Positions 53,558 through 63,298 of a stretch of DNA of 64,000 bases are shown here, one piece after another. How positions within the stretch are numbered: the first letter of the stretch is position 1; each line of letters opens with the position of its first letter. Source of the DNA: an uncultured Bacteroidales bacterium (lineage in GTDB: Bacteria; Bacteroidota; Bacteroidia; Bacteroidales; Bacteroidaceae); the NCBI GenBank assembly GCA_902802815.1, contig CADCNQ010000021.1:1-64000 (forward strand), written 5' to 3'. Both the position numbers and the translations under genes were made by a program. A model generated the notes under the pieces. That model did no database searches. It was given only the letters and a program-made list of their open reading frames with translations, and was not told where the DNA came from.

Positions 53558-54906
53558 ACTGGGAACAACTATTGAGTAACAAACGGTTCGGACAGGAAGG
53601 ACAACCGCATAGCAAGGATGACAGAACGGAGTTTCAACGGGATTACGACCGTTTGATATTCTCTGCGCCGTTCCGTCGTTTGCAGAATAAGACTCAGGTG
53701 TTTCCTTTGCCCGGCAGTATATTTGTGCATAATCGACTGACTCATTCGCTGGAAGTGTCGAGTGTGGGTCGTTCCCTGGGTAATGATGCAAGTAGGGCTC
53801 TGTTGGATAAACATCCGCAACTATACGCGACACACTTTACGGAATTAGGTAGTATTGTTTCTGCTGCGTGTCTGGCTCACGATTTGGGGAATCCTCCATT
53901 CGGACATAGCGGAGAAAATGCGATAGCTACTTATTTCAGCGAGGGTGACGGCCAGAAACTGAGAGACTATATGTGTCCTGACACAGGAGACAGGCTTACG
54001 GAGGCACAATGGAATGATATTACTCGTTTTGAGGGAAATGCGAATGCTTTTCGTCTGCTTACCCATCATTTTCAGGGACGAAGAGAGGGCGGTTTTGTGA
54101 TGACATACAGTACACTTGCCTCTATCGTGAAATATCCGTACACGAGTGGTCATGAGGGAAAAAAAGGAAAGTTCGGCTTTTTCAGGGCAGAGGAAGAAAG
54201 CTACTTGCGAATTGCACGTGAGTTGGGGATAAAACAACTTCCGGCAGAAGAGGGTGAATTGAGTTTCGTCCGCTATCCGCTTGTATATTTGGTGGAAGCC
54301 GCAGATGACATCTGTTATGAGATCATGGACATCGAGGATGCTCACAAACTCAAGATATTGACCACAGAGGAAACTACGGAACTGCTCCTGTCTTATTTCC
54401 CCAAAGAGCAGCAAGAGCATATCAAAATGAGGATGAGTACACTTGACGATGCAAATGAAAAGGTTGTCTATTTGCGTTCGTGTGTTATAAACTGTCTGGA
54501 AAACGAATGCGTCCGTGTTTTCGTGGACCATGAGGAGGAAATCCTGGAAGGTGTATTTGAGGGGTCGCTTATAAATTATATCAGCGATATTCCCAAGCAG
54601 GCATATAAGGCATGCGAGAAAGTGTCATATGGCCGGATATATCACAGCAAAGATGTTGTTGATATAGAGATTGCCGGCTACAAGGTCATAAGCACTCTCA
54701 TGGATTTAATGGTGGAAGCCGTGACACATCCGGACAGGCAATACTCAAAACTGTTGCTAAATCGTGTGAGCCGTCAGTACGAGATGAATGCCCCCACTTT
54801 GTATGGGAGACTTCTTGCGGTGCTTGACTATATCAGTGGAATGACAGATGTATATGCCATTGATGTATATAGAAAAATAAACGGAATGAAGATACCTATG
54901 TTATGA
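53554..54906 (+). CDS. Deoxyguanosinetriphosphate triphosphohydrolase-like protein
   Basis: A 450-residue HD-domain dNTP triphosphohydrolase. The metal-binding residues are visible as His64 (RLTHSLEVS), the His-Asp pair at 109-110 ([16 protein letters not shown]) and a distal Asp in [16 protein letters not shown]. The N-terminus [30 protein letters not shown] is typical of dGTPase. It hydrolyses dGTP (or other dNTPs) to the nucleoside and triphosphate in the cytoplasm. It overlaps both the acyltransferase gene and dut by four bases, so nucleotide-pool functions are translated together. Confidence 0.95.
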   Translation: MNWEQLLSNKRFGQEGQPHSKDDRTEFQRDYDRLIFSAPFRRLQNKTQVFPLPGSIFVHNRLTHSLEVSSVGRSLGNDASRALLDKHPQLYATHFTELGSIVSAACLAHDLGNPPFGHSGENAIATYFSEGDGQKLRDYMCPDTGDRLTEAQWNDITRFEGNANAFRLLTHHFQGRREGGFVMTYSTLASIVKYPYTSGHEGKKGKFGFFRAEEESYLRIARELGIKQLPAEEGELSFVRYPLVYLVEAADDICYEIMDIEDAHKLKILTTEETTELLLSYFPKEQQEHIKMRMSTLDDANEKVVYLRSCVINCLENECVRVFVDHEEEILEGVFEGSLINYISDIPKQAYKACEKVSYGRIYHSKDVVDIEIAGYKVISTLMDLMVEAVTHPDRQYSKLLLNRVSRQYEMNAPTLYGRLLAVLDYISGMTDVYAIDVYRKINGMKIPML

Positions 54907-55337
54907 AGATAGAAATAATAAACGGAAGTCACCATCCTTTACCCAAATATGCTACACCTTTAAGTGCAGGTATGGATTTGCGTGCTAACTTAGAAACCCC
55001 GGTGACACTGCGTCCTTTTGAAAGAAGACTTATACCTACGGGATTGAGAATGGCCTTACCGGAGGGATATGAGGCACAGGTGAGACCGCGTAGCGGTTTG
55101 GCTCTAAAGAAAGGTATTACGGTGTTGAATACTCCTGGTACTATTGATGCTGACTACAGGGGGGAAGTGTGTGTAATATTGATAAATCTTTCTACGGAGG
55201 ATTTTGTCATTGAAGATGGAGAACGTATAGCGCAAATGGTTATTGCGCGACATGAGCAACCGGAACTCATTGAGGTGGAAGAACTGTGTGAAACAGAACG
55301 TGGCGAAGGAGGTTTCGGACACAGTGGAGTAAAGTAG
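54903..55337 (+). CDS. dut: dUTP diphosphatase
   Basis: A 144-residue trimeric dUTPase with all five motifs: [35 protein letters not shown] and the P-loop-like GEGGFGHSG at the C-terminus. It converts dUTP to dUMP and pyrophosphate, keeping uracil out of DNA and feeding thymidylate synthesis. The length is normal. It overlaps the dGTPase gene by ATGA and precedes the TPR protein gene by 14 bases. Confidence 0.98.
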   Translation: MKIEIINGSHHPLPKYATPLSAGMDLRANLETPVTLRPFERRLIPTGLRMALPEGYEAQVRPRSGLALKKGITVLNTPGTIDADYRGEVCVILINLSTEDFVIEDGERIAQMVIARHEQPELIEVEELCETERGEGGFGHSGVK

Positions 55338-55351
55338 CGCTAAAAAATAAG

Positions 55352-56851
55352 GTGAAAAGATTTCTTCTCATATTGGCAGTCTTGCCACTGTTTGCTGTGG
55401 CTGATATTCGTTACGACTTTTTCTTTCAGGAAGCGACGAGCAGGAGATTATCAGGACATCTTGATGAAGCAATGACTCTTTATGGACATTGTCTGAAGTT
55501 GGATTCAAGGCGTCCGGAAGCCTTGTTCGAAATGGGACGTCTTCAATTGGCACTGAGAGCGGATAGTGTTGCAATAGAAATGATGATGAAGGCAGCAGAC
55601 ACGGATTCCCTCAATGCAAACTATCAGGAAAATGTAGCAGCGGTGATGATACAGCGACACATGGATGATGATGCCGCTGTATATCTGGAGAGACTTGTGC
55701 GGTTGCAGCCCAAGCGTTCTGAGGTTCAAATGCAGCTTGTTGACTATTATAGGCGCAGTGGTGAAACAGAAAAGGCCTTGCAGGGGTTGGATGCAATAGA
55801 AAAGCGGGAAGGCAGAACTCTTGTCACAACGAATGAGAAGTTTGAACTTTATATGGAACAAGGAGACAGCGCAAGGGCTTTTCAGGAATATGAACTTTTA
55901 TGCGATGAAACTCCTTATGATGTTGCCGCGAAGATACAGTACGGGAGACTATGTCAATATTACGGTGATACTTTAAAGGCCCGGATGCTATTTGATGAAG
56001 CACGTAAAGTAGGACCGGAGGAGACGGAATTGATGCTTCTTCGTAGTGATGCGGTTTCACTTTTGCAGCGTGAAGCTCCGGAAGAGGAGATAGTAAGTGT
56101 ATTTAACAAAATACTCGCCCTACAACCGGATGATGAAATGGTGATGGGGTATTTGATGGAGTATTATGGGAAAAAGGAGGACTATGAGCACCTTGAAGAA
56201 CTGTGCCGCAGAGGAATGAATCTTTTCCCTGAGAATTTAGGATACGCCTATTTCTTGGGTATTACTCTTATGCAGCAAAAGAAAATGGCGGAGGCTATTG
56301 AGGTTTTTGAAAGAGGTTTGGAGAAAAGAGGGGAGGGTATGAAACCGTCTTTAATTAGTGAGGTGTGGGGACTGAAGGGCGACGCTTGCCATGAGGTGGG
56401 TAAAAGCGAAGACGCATTTCTGGCATACGATTCGGCTTTGGTATACAACAAGGGTAATATCACTTATCTCAACAATTACGCCTATTATCTTTCGCTTAGG
56501 GGTGAGCGGTTGGATGAGGCAGAAAAGATGTCACGAATCACGGTAAAGGCAGAACCCAACAACCCGATATATCTTGATACATATGCTTGGATATTGTTTA
56601 TAAAAAAGGAGTATTTCAAAGCAAAGGATGTTATGAACAAGGTGGTGTCGCCGGACAGTACCGATGAGGCCTTGCTGAGTGACAGATACTGCATGAGCAA
56701 TGTGCTGGAGCACGCTGGTGATATAGCTTGGAATGTGGGGGAAAAGGAGGAGGCTGTGCGTTTTTGGCGTTTGGCAATGGAGAGAAATGACGGGACGGCT
56801 ACAATATTATTGTCACGAAAACTAAAAAAGAAGAAATACTATGCGAAGTAA
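55352..56851 (+). CDS. Secreted or periplasmic TPR protein
   Basis: A 499-residue protein that starts at GTG (55,352) with a signal peptide (KRFLLILAVLPLFAVA), followed by tandem tetratricopeptide repeats along its length (for example AMTLYGHCLKLDSRRPEALFEMGRLQLAL, AAVYLERLVRLQPKRSEVQMQLVDYYRR, NYAYYLSLRGERLDEAEKMSRI). TPR arrays are protein-protein scaffolds. In this gene order (dut, TPR, DUF4292, EnvC-like), typical of Bacteroidetes, it is probably a periplasmic envelope factor. It overlaps the DUF4292 gene by 11 bases. Confidence 0.88.
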   Translation: MKRFLLILAVLPLFAVADIRYDFFFQEATSRRLSGHLDEAMTLYGHCLKLDSRRPEALFEMGRLQLALRADSVAIEMMMKAADTDSLNANYQENVAAVMIQRHMDDDAAVYLERLVRLQPKRSEVQMQLVDYYRRSGETEKALQGLDAIEKREGRTLVTTNEKFELYMEQGDSARAFQEYELLCDETPYDVAAKIQYGRLCQYYGDTLKARMLFDEARKVGPEETELMLLRSDAVSLLQREAPEEEIVSVFNKILALQPDDEMVMGYLMEYYGKKEDYEHLEELCRRGMNLFPENLGYAYFLGITLMQQKKMAEAIEVFERGLEKRGEGMKPSLISEVWGLKGDACHEVGKSEDAFLAYDSALVYNKGNITYLNNYAYYLSLRGERLDEAEKMSRITVKAEPNNPIYLDTYAWILFIKKEYFKAKDVMNKVVSPDSTDEALLSDRYCMSNVLEHAGDIAWNVGEKEEAVRFWRLAMERNDGTATILLSRKLKKKKYYAK

Positions 56852-57440
56852 AATATTATATTTTCTAATAGCCATAGCGGTACTGAGTTCATGTCGTTCT
56901 CAGAAAGCGGTTGTAATTACGACTCCGGAAGAAGTTATAAAAACTGAGGTTCTTCCCACGTGGCAGACGGGCGATGTTGCGACAACAACGGGACGTGTTA
57001 CAATGACATACAACGGACGGCGTGCTACACTTGATGCACACGTTCGTTTGAAGAGGGACGATGTCGTACAGGTGCAGTTTTCATATAGTATGATTATAAC
57101 CATACAGGTGGGTACTATGGAATTGACCAAGGACGAGTTTCTGTTCTTAAACCGTATTCACCGTCAGTATACAAGGGCACCATACGCAGAGGTGGATGGG
57201 TTCTTGAATAAAGATATAAATTTCGAAAACGTGCAAAGTATGTTCTGGGGAGACGGTGAAGGACAGAGACCGTCACAACTGCAGTTGGCACTGCCTGTGT
57301 CAGGAAAACTACTTAAGGCGAACTTTGTTTTTGACGAGTGGGGGAAAGATGAAAGTTGGCAAACAAGAACTCAGTTCAATGAGCAGAGATTCGATAAGGT
57401 GTCTTTGGAACAGATGATGCAAACCATAATAAATATGTAA
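56841..57440 (+). CDS. DUF4292 lipoprotein
   Basis: A 199-residue lipoprotein: the signal peptide ends at the lipobox AVLSSC (Cys at about 18). The mature part carries DUF4292 features (TGRVTMTYNGRRATLDAHVRLKRDDVVQVQFSY, FLNRIHRQYTRAPYAEVDGF). The fold is thought to resemble LolA/LolB-type lipoprotein carriers, so a role in outer-membrane lipoprotein handling is possible but unproved. It lies between the TPR and EnvC-like genes in what appears to be one operon. Confidence 0.88.
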   Translation: MRSKILYFLIAIAVLSSCRSQKAVVITTPEEVIKTEVLPTWQTGDVATTTGRVTMTYNGRRATLDAHVRLKRDDVVQVQFSYSMIITIQVGTMELTKDEFLFLNRIHRQYTRAPYAEVDGFLNKDINFENVQSMFWGDGEGQRPSQLQLALPVSGKLLKANFVFDEWGKDESWQTRTQFNEQRFDKVSLEQMMQTIINM

Positions 57441-57445
57441 ATAAG

Positions 57446-58723
57446 GTGTATCGTGTTATAACTATAATATTACTGTCTGTTGGTATTTCTGTTTGTGCGC
57501 AGACATCCAAGAAGGTTCAGAAGCTCAAGGCGCAGCAGACTCAGTTGGAGAAAACTATCAAGAGCAAGCAGCGTGAGATAGAGACGACTCAGAAGGAAGT
57601 TAAAAAGGGTGAGGCTCGCATTCATCACATTGGCTTACAATTGGAGGACCGTATTCGTCACATTCATTCTTTGGAGGGAGAACTGGAAAAATTAAGTAAC
57701 GAGATAGAACAAATCAAGGATAGTATTAATTCGCTTCAGATTCAGTTGGATGAAAAGAAGGCGCGTTTTTCCCGTGCGGTGAGAATGACAAGGCTTTATC
57801 CTAAAGTAAAGAGCCCCTTGTTGTTTGTGCTTTCTGCCAAGAATGTCACTCAGATGTATCGACGCTTGCGATACACACACGAATATGCCAGCTATCAATA
57901 CACTTTGGGACAGCAGATTCAGTCCAAACAGGCGGAAATGGAGGTAATGAGAAATCGTCTTGTTGACAAGCGAACTCAAATGCATGGTGTGATGAGTGAA
58001 CTTGTTGCTGAACGCAAAAAGTTAGCTCAGGAGCAGCTTACAAAGCAGAAGGAAGTGAAAAATCTGCGCAAGAAAGAGAAGGATCTTGCCGTAGAGGTAA
58101 ATAAAAGGAAGAAAGAACTCGCCGCACTAAATAAGAAGATAGATGATCTTATTGCTTATGAAATAGAACAGGCGCGCAAGAGAGCTGCAGAGCAAGCGGC
58201 GAAACAGGCAGCAAAGTCACTTGGCACCACAGCCCAGAAGAAGGGTTCGTCGTCATCATCTGCCTCAAGTGGTAAAGGCAGTAACTGGCTTACACCGGAG
58301 GAACGCAAACTTTCAGGAAACTTTGAGGCAAACAGGGGACGCCTGCCGGTTCCTTTGACAGGTCAATACCGCATAGCGGCTCACTTTGGACAATATCGTG
58401 TGGAAGGTTTAAGTCACGTCACTTTGGATAATAAGGGTGTGAACTATGCCGGTAGGCCTGGTGCTCGTGCACGCAGTGTGTTTGACGGTGTGGTGACGGC
58501 AGTATTTGCGTTTGGAGGCACCAAGAATGTACTCGTCCGGCATGGCTCCTACATATCGGTATATTGTAATCTGTCGTCAGTGATAGTCGCCAAGGGTCAG
58601 AAAGTGAAGACGTGTGACATCCTCGGCACTCCGGCTACTGATGATAGCGGGAATCCGTTGCTGCATTTCCAATTGAGAAAAGAAACGGCGAAACTTAATC
58701 CAGAATTATGGATTGGTAGGTAG
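57446..58723 (+). CDS. EnvC-like murein hydrolase activator (degenerate LytM)
   Basis: A 425-residue periplasmic protein starting at GTG (57,446) with a signal peptide (ending SVCA), a long coiled coil rich in Lys, Glu and Gln (about 22-260), a serine-rich linker and a C-terminal LytM (M23) domain. The LytM metal site is degenerate: the usual HxxxD is DNKGVNYAG, and the HxH motif reads LLHFQL with its first histidine lost. This favours an activator of amidases, as in EnvC, over an active endopeptidase. Its 3' end overlaps the convergent gene by 29 bases. Confidence 0.9.
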   Translation: MYRVITIILLSVGISVCAQTSKKVQKLKAQQTQLEKTIKSKQREIETTQKEVKKGEARIHHIGLQLEDRIRHIHSLEGELEKLSNEIEQIKDSINSLQIQLDEKKARFSRAVRMTRLYPKVKSPLLFVLSAKNVTQMYRRLRYTHEYASYQYTLGQQIQSKQAEMEVMRNRLVDKRTQMHGVMSELVAERKKLAQEQLTKQKEVKNLRKKEKDLAVEVNKRKKELAALNKKIDDLIAYEIEQARKRAAEQAAKQAAKSLGTTAQKKGSSSSSASSGKGSNWLTPEERKLSGNFEANRGRLPVPLTGQYRIAAHFGQYRVEGLSHVTLDNKGVNYAGRPGARARSVFDGVVTAVFAFGGTKNVLVRHGSYISVYCNLSSVIVAKGQKVKTCDILGTPATDDSGNPLLHFQLRKETAKLNPELWIGR

Positions 58724-59723
58724 TGATGGCATCTTCAATCTCGGACAGACGGATGAATTCATCTGCTGTGTGAGAGCGTGAACTCTCGCCCGGGCCGATT
58801 TTAAATGAGGGGAAACGCATAAGAGCTTGATCGGAGAGTGTCGGTGAACCGAAGGGCTTTTTGCCCATGTTAATCAGTTTTTGGACAAAGGGATTTCTTT
58901 CATCAATACAAGATGATGAGAGCCTGAAACTGCGTGCTTTGGCTGTGCCCTTGATACTCGATGAAATGAGGCTAAATAGCATCTCATTGTTATATAACTC
59001 GTTGGAGCGTATGTCAACGGTGAATGTGCATTCGTCTGGTATGACGTTGTGTTGTGTGCCTGCGTGTATGATGGTCGTGGTCATTTTCACGGGGCCTAAA
59101 AGTGGTGACGATTTTAGTGTGTTTGGCAGAGAATGTATCGTATTGATATCTTCAATAGCCAAATCTATTGCATTGATGCCTTCGTTACGTGCGGCATGTC
59201 CGGCACGCCCGTGTGAGGTGATATCCACCACCATAAGTCCCTTCTCAGCTATGGCGGGTTGCATACCGGTAGGTTCTCCCACAATAGCCATATCAATAGG
59301 AGGCAGGAGAGGCAAAACGCTTTCCACACCGGCTTTTCCACTCACCTCTTCTTCTGCGGAGAGAAGCAGTATGAGAGTGTATGGGAGGGTTTTTCCGGTA
59401 CATGCGATGAATGTTTCGAGAAGACTTACCAATGATGCCCCGTCGTCATTGCTGCCCAGACCGTAGAGGTAGTCTCCTTCTATCGTGGCTTTGTGCGGGT
59501 CGCGTGTCCAGGCGCTGACAGGATGTACCGTGTCAATGTGGGCATTCAGTAATATTGTGGGACCAACGTTCGATGGATGTACGCTCCACAGGTTATTTCC
59601 ATGGCGTTGGACTGAAAGTCCATGCTCCTTCATATATGTTTCCACAATATCGGCAGCAGCGGTTTCCTCGCGTGAGTATCGGGGTGTTTCAATGAGGCGG
59701 CAGAGTAGTTCTATATAGTCCAT
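58695..59723 (-). CDS. M20 family peptidase, ArgE/DapE-like
   Basis: A 342-residue metallohydrolase that most resembles Bacteroidetes ArgE-type deacylases (acetyl- or succinylornithine deacetylase of arginine synthesis). Metal ligands are visible in NAHIDTVHP, GLGSNDDGASL, LSAEEEVSGK (catalytic Glu), GEPTG and the C-terminal SSRSHTADEF. The frame is open to 59,762, but the ATG at 59,723 fits both the family start and the promoter. Substrate specificity within the M20 family cannot be fixed from sequence. The gene overlaps the end of the EnvC-like gene on the other strand. Confidence 0.88.
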   Translation of the reverse strand: MDYIELLCRLIETPRYSREETAAADIVETYMKEHGLSVQRHGNNLWSVHPSNVGPTILLNAHIDTVHPVSAWTRDPHKATIEGDYLYGLGSNDDGASLVSLLETFIACTGKTLPYTLILLLSAEEEVSGKAGVESVLPLLPPIDMAIVGEPTGMQPAIAEKGLMVVDITSHGRAGHAARNEGINAIDLAIEDINTIHSLPNTLKSSPLLGPVKMTTTIIHAGTQHNVIPDECTFTVDIRSNELYNNEMLFSLISSSIKGTAKARSFRLSSSCIDERNPFVQKLINMGKKPFGSPTLSDQALMRFPSFKIGPGESSRSHTADEFIRLSEIEDAITTYQSIILD

Positions 59724-59741
59724 TTCTGTATGATTTCTATG

Positions 59742-59769
59742 CAAAAGTAAGAAAAAGTTCATTGTTCAA
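59742..59769 (-). promoter_or_regulatory. Promoter of the M20 peptidase gene
   Basis: Minus-strand TACTTTTG (59,749 to 59,742) with a TTG at 59,769-59,767 (17-base spacer) lies 18 bases before the ATG at 59,723. It is divergent from the acyl-CoA ligase promoter. Confidence 0.65.
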
Positions 59770-59788
59770 GCTCCAATGTGGTATCTTT

Positions 59789-59821
59789 TTGTGTAAAAAT
59801 CGCCTTTTTTTTGTATATTTG
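59789..59821 (+). promoter_or_regulatory. Promoter of the acyl-CoA ligase gene
   Basis: The -7 box TATATTTG (59,814-59,821) lies 23 bases before the ATG at 59,845; a TTG at 59,789-59,791 is a possible -33 element with a 22-base spacer. Confidence 0.6.
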
Positions 59822-59844
59822 CACCCAAATAAAAGCTTTTACTC

Positions 59845-61656
59845 ATGTATTCTACAAGTCCTCTTTCTACACTTATTCACGACCAGGCAAAGAAGTATGG
59901 TGAGCGTACAGCAATGATGTATCGTGACTATAATGAAGACGTCTGGAAGAATATCTCTTGGAACGAATTCTCGCGCAGAGTAAGACTGGCAAGCAACGCT
60001 TTGTTGAAAATGGGAGTTAAAGTACAGGAGAATATCGCTGTATTCAGCCAAAATATGCCTGAATGTCTGGTGACGGATTTTGGGGCATACGGTATTCGCG
60101 CTGTGACTATTCCATTTTATGCCACATCCAGTGAAATGCAGGTGAAATACATGGTGTCTGATGCTTCCATCCGCTATATTTTTGTCGGAGAGCAATATCA
60201 GTATGACACGGCCTTGAGAGTTCAGCAATTGGCTCCTCAGGTGGAAAGGCTCATTCTGATGTCAAAGGATATTGAAAGGGATGAGCGTGATCAGACGAGC
60301 ATTACTTACGATGATTTTCTGGCATTGGGTGAAGGATTGCCTTTTGCAGAGGAAGTGGAGAAACGTTCGTCTGAACTTCAAATTGACGATTTGGCTAATA
60401 TTCTGTATACGAGCGGTACGACGGGCTTGTCTAAGGGCGTTATGCTGACTCACAGGATGTATAATGCTGCTATTAAAGGTCACAATGGGGCATTAAATCT
60501 TTCCGATGCAGATTTGATAATGAATTTCCTGCCGTTTACTCACGTTTTCGAGAGAGGTTGGACATATCTTTGTATAGCGGCAGGTGCAACATTGGCTGTT
60601 AATCTGAAACCTCAGGATGTCCTGAAGAGTATGAAGGAGGTGCATCCCACATGTATGTGTGCTGTGCCCCGTTTCTGGGAGAAGGTTTATTCCGGTGTGA
60701 AGGAGAAGATACGCAATTCCAGTGCGGTACAGAGACTTCTGATGCAAGATGCTTTGAAGATAGGACGGGAATACAACGTCACATACCGTATGAACGGGAA
60801 GAAACCTCCATTGGCATTGGAATTGAAGTATAGATTTTACGAAAAAACAATTATTTCGTTGCTGCTGCAGAATCTTGGACTGGAGCGTGGTAATTTCTTC
60901 CCGACAGCCGGTGCAGCAATTCCAAAGGAGGTTGAGGAGTTCGTACATTCTGCAGGTATTATGATGATTGCCGGTTACGGATTGACGGAAAGTACTGCGA
61001 CGGTGTCGTGCGACCGCTGGACCCAGAAGATAACAATGGGCAGTGTTGGCCGTGTTTTGGACGGAGTTGAGGTTTCGTTCGGTGAGAATAATGAAATACT
61101 GTTGCGCGGTGATACTATTACGAAGGGTTATTATCGCAAGGCAGAGGTGACGGAGCGCAGTATTGATAAAGACGGATGGTTCCACACGGGTGATGCCGGT
61201 TACATGAAGGACGGTGAACTGTATCTTACCGATCGCATCAAAGATCTCTTCAAGACGAGCAATGGTAAGTATATAGCGCCTCAGCTTTTGGAAAGTAAGC
61301 TCTCTGTGGACCGTTATATAGACCAGATAGTGATTATTGCAGACCAAAGAAAATTTGTGTCTGCTCTGATAATTCCGGAATACGATATTTTAATGGAAGA
61401 GGCAAAGAAGCATCTTGGTAAGACGTTCTCTTCTCGTGCAGAAATGTGTGCCGATCCGGACATCAACAGATTTATGATGTTCCGTTTGGATACGTTGCAG
61501 CAGGAGTTCGCTCACTACGAGCAAGTGAAACGTATTACTTTGCTTCCCGAGCCGTTCTCTCTTGAGAAGGGTGAACTGACCAATACGCTGAAGGTGAGAA
61601 GACCTGTGCTGAATGAGAATTACAAGGAAATTATAGAAAAGATGTACGAAGAATAA
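59845..61656 (+). CDS. Long-chain fatty acid--CoA ligase (AMP-forming)
   Basis: A 603-residue ANL-superfamily enzyme that activates fatty acids through an acyl-adenylate. The AMP-binding P-loop ILYTSGTTGLSKGVMLTH lies near residue 187, with NFLPFTHVFERGW, AGYGLTESTATVS and DGWFHTGDAGYMKDGELYLTDRIKDLFKTSNGKYIAP following. The C-terminal lysine that normally completes catalysis is likely in the region GELTNTLKVRRP. Size and motifs match the FAA1/FadD-like group common in Bacteroidetes. It probably serves membrane lipid synthesis. Confidence 0.95.
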   Translation: MYSTSPLSTLIHDQAKKYGERTAMMYRDYNEDVWKNISWNEFSRRVRLASNALLKMGVKVQENIAVFSQNMPECLVTDFGAYGIRAVTIPFYATSSEMQVKYMVSDASIRYIFVGEQYQYDTALRVQQLAPQVERLILMSKDIERDERDQTSITYDDFLALGEGLPFAEEVEKRSSELQIDDLANILYTSGTTGLSKGVMLTHRMYNAAIKGHNGALNLSDADLIMNFLPFTHVFERGWTYLCIAAGATLAVNLKPQDVLKSMKEVHPTCMCAVPRFWEKVYSGVKEKIRNSSAVQRLLMQDALKIGREYNVTYRMNGKKPPLALELKYRFYEKTIISLLLQNLGLERGNFFPTAGAAIPKEVEEFVHSAGIMMIAGYGLTESTATVSCDRWTQKITMGSVGRVLDGVEVSFGENNEILLRGDTITKGYYRKAEVTERSIDKDGWFHTGDAGYMKDGELYLTDRIKDLFKTSNGKYIAPQLLESKLSVDRYIDQIVIIADQRKFVSALIIPEYDILMEEAKKHLGKTFSSRAEMCADPDINRFMMFRLDTLQQEFAHYEQVKRITLLPEPFSLEKGELTNTLKVRRPVLNENYKEIIEKMYEE

Positions 61657-61686
61657 TCTTTGTCGGATAAAAGTTGAGGTAGAAAG

Positions 61687-62796
61687 GTGATTACACAGGA
61701 ACAACAGAAGGAGGTGCGTGACAGGGTAGAGGCCCTGAATCGCTACCTCAATATAGATGAGAAGAGAGTACAACTGGAGGAAGAACAGCTGCGCACGCAG
61801 GCACCGGGATTTTGGGACGACCAGAAAAAGGCCGAGGCCCAGATGAAACTGGTGAAGGGCATCGAGAAATGGATAAAGGACTATGAGGCCGTTTCCGCTT
61901 TGGCAGACGAGTTGGACCTCGCGGTGGATTTCTACAAGGAGAATCTTATTACGGAGGCAGAGGTTGATGAGAACTACCGCAAAGCACTCTCTGCTGTAGA
62001 GGCTTTGGAGCTCCGTAATATGCTTCGTCGCGAGGAAGATCAGATGGATGCTGTTCTCAAGATAAATTCTGGAGCGGGAGGTACGGAAGCACAGGACTGG
62101 GCTCAGCAACTGATGCGTATGTATATGCGTTGGGCTGAGGAGAACAAGTATAAGTGCAGGGTTGCCAACCTTCTTGAGGCAGACGATGCCGGTATCAAGT
62201 CATGTACGCTGGAGATAGAGGGTGCTCAGGCATACGGTTTCCTCAAGAGTGAAACGGGAGTGCACCGTTTGGTACGTGTGTCGCCGTACAACGCGCAGGG
62301 CAAACGTATGACATCTTTTGCCTCAGTGTTTGTTACTCCGTTGGTGGATGACAGTATTGAGGTGAATATCGAACCGGCCCGTATCTCGTGGGATACTTTC
62401 CGTTCCAGCGGTGCCGGAGGTCAGAATGTCAACAAGGTGGAGTCGGGCGTACGTCTCCGTTATCAGTACAAGGATCCTTATACGGGTGAAGAGGAGGAAA
62501 TCCTCATTGAGAATACAGAGACCCGCGACCAGCCCAAGAATAAGGAAAACGCCTTGCGACTGCTTCGTTCAATGCTGTATGACAAGGAACTGAAGCACCG
62601 TATGGCCGAGCAGGCAAAGGTAGAGGCCGGTAAGATGAAGATTGAATGGGGTTCGCAGATACGCAGTTATGTGTTTGACGACCGGCGTGTGAAGGATCAT
62701 CGCACCGGTTATCAGACCTCTGATGTCGGCGGTGTGATGGATGGCAAGATAGACGCATTCATCAAAGCATATCTGATGGAGTTCGGCGGAGAGTAG
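61687..62796 (+). CDS. prfB: Peptide chain release factor 2
   Basis: A 369-residue class I release factor. GGQ in GAGGQNVNKVES (about residue 245) triggers peptide release. The stop-codon-recognition position reads SPY (199-201) where E. coli RF2 has SPF, a conservative change. The start is GTG at 61,687. Many prfB genes need a +1 frameshift near codon 25; here the equivalent region (RYLNIDEKR) is read straight through with no in-frame TGA, so frameshift autoregulation is absent. The CYTH gene follows after one base. Confidence 0.97.
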   Translation: MITQEQQKEVRDRVEALNRYLNIDEKRVQLEEEQLRTQAPGFWDDQKKAEAQMKLVKGIEKWIKDYEAVSALADELDLAVDFYKENLITEAEVDENYRKALSAVEALELRNMLRREEDQMDAVLKINSGAGGTEAQDWAQQLMRMYMRWAEENKYKCRVANLLEADDAGIKSCTLEIEGAQAYGFLKSETGVHRLVRVSPYNAQGKRMTSFASVFVTPLVDDSIEVNIEPARISWDTFRSSGAGGQNVNKVESGVRLRYQYKDPYTGEEEEILIENTETRDQPKNKENALRLLRSMLYDKELKHRMAEQAKVEAGKMKIEWGSQIRSYVFDDRRVKDHRTGYQTSDVGGVMDGKIDAFIKAYLMEFGGE

Positions 62797-62797
62797 G

Positions 62798-63298
62798 ATG
62801 GCTTATCTGGAGATAGAACGGAAATTTCTGGTTAAGGGCGAGTACAAGAGTCTCGCCTTTGAGGTGACGCGTATCAAACAGGGATACATTGCTTCGGGAA
62901 ATGGCCGCACGGTGCGTGTGCGCACACGTGGCAACAAGGGCTATCTGACAATAAAAGGTCCCAGTGATGCAAAAGGATTGGGACGTTTCGAATGGGAGAA
63001 GGAGATTTCCGTTGAAGAGGCGGAAGCTCTGCTGTCTATAGCAGAACCGGGCATTATATCAAAATCCCGTTATCTTGTCAGGGCTGACGACGGACATGTG
63101 TGGGAGGTGGATGAATTCTATGGGGAGAATGAAGGACTCACGATGGCGGAGATAGAGCTGAAGAGTGAGGACGAACAGTTCGCCTTGCCTCCGTTCATTG
63201 GTCGTGAAGTTACGGGCGACAGACGATTCTATAACAGTCATATGAGAAAAAATCCTTACCGGTTATGGAAGCAAGACATCAATTTGGGAGCCGATTAG
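62798..63298 (+). CDS. CYTH domain protein (triphosphate tunnel metalloenzyme)
   Basis: A 166-residue single-domain CYTH protein. The EXEXK signature is at the N-terminus (YLEIERKFLV; Glu5, Glu7, Lys9), followed by tunnel strands TVRVRTRGNKGYLTIKG, FEWEKEIS, WEVDEFYG and LTMAEIEL. Bacterial members of this short type usually hydrolyse inorganic triphosphate; adenylate cyclase activity is less likely. It begins one base after prfB and overlaps the next gene by 34 bases. Confidence 0.93.
   Translation: MAYLEIERKFLVKGEYKSLAFEVTRIKQGYIASGNGRTVRVRTRGNKGYLTIKGPSDAKGLGRFEWEKEISVEEAEALLSIAEPGIISKSRYLVRADDGHVWEVDEFYGENEGLTMAEIELKSEDEQFALPPFIGREVTGDRRFYNSHMRKNPYRLWKQDINLGAD

Noticed and set aside
61747-61800. 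Programmed frameshift in prfB
   Set aside because: The frame is continuous through the usual site (RYLNIDEKR); there is no in-frame TGA.
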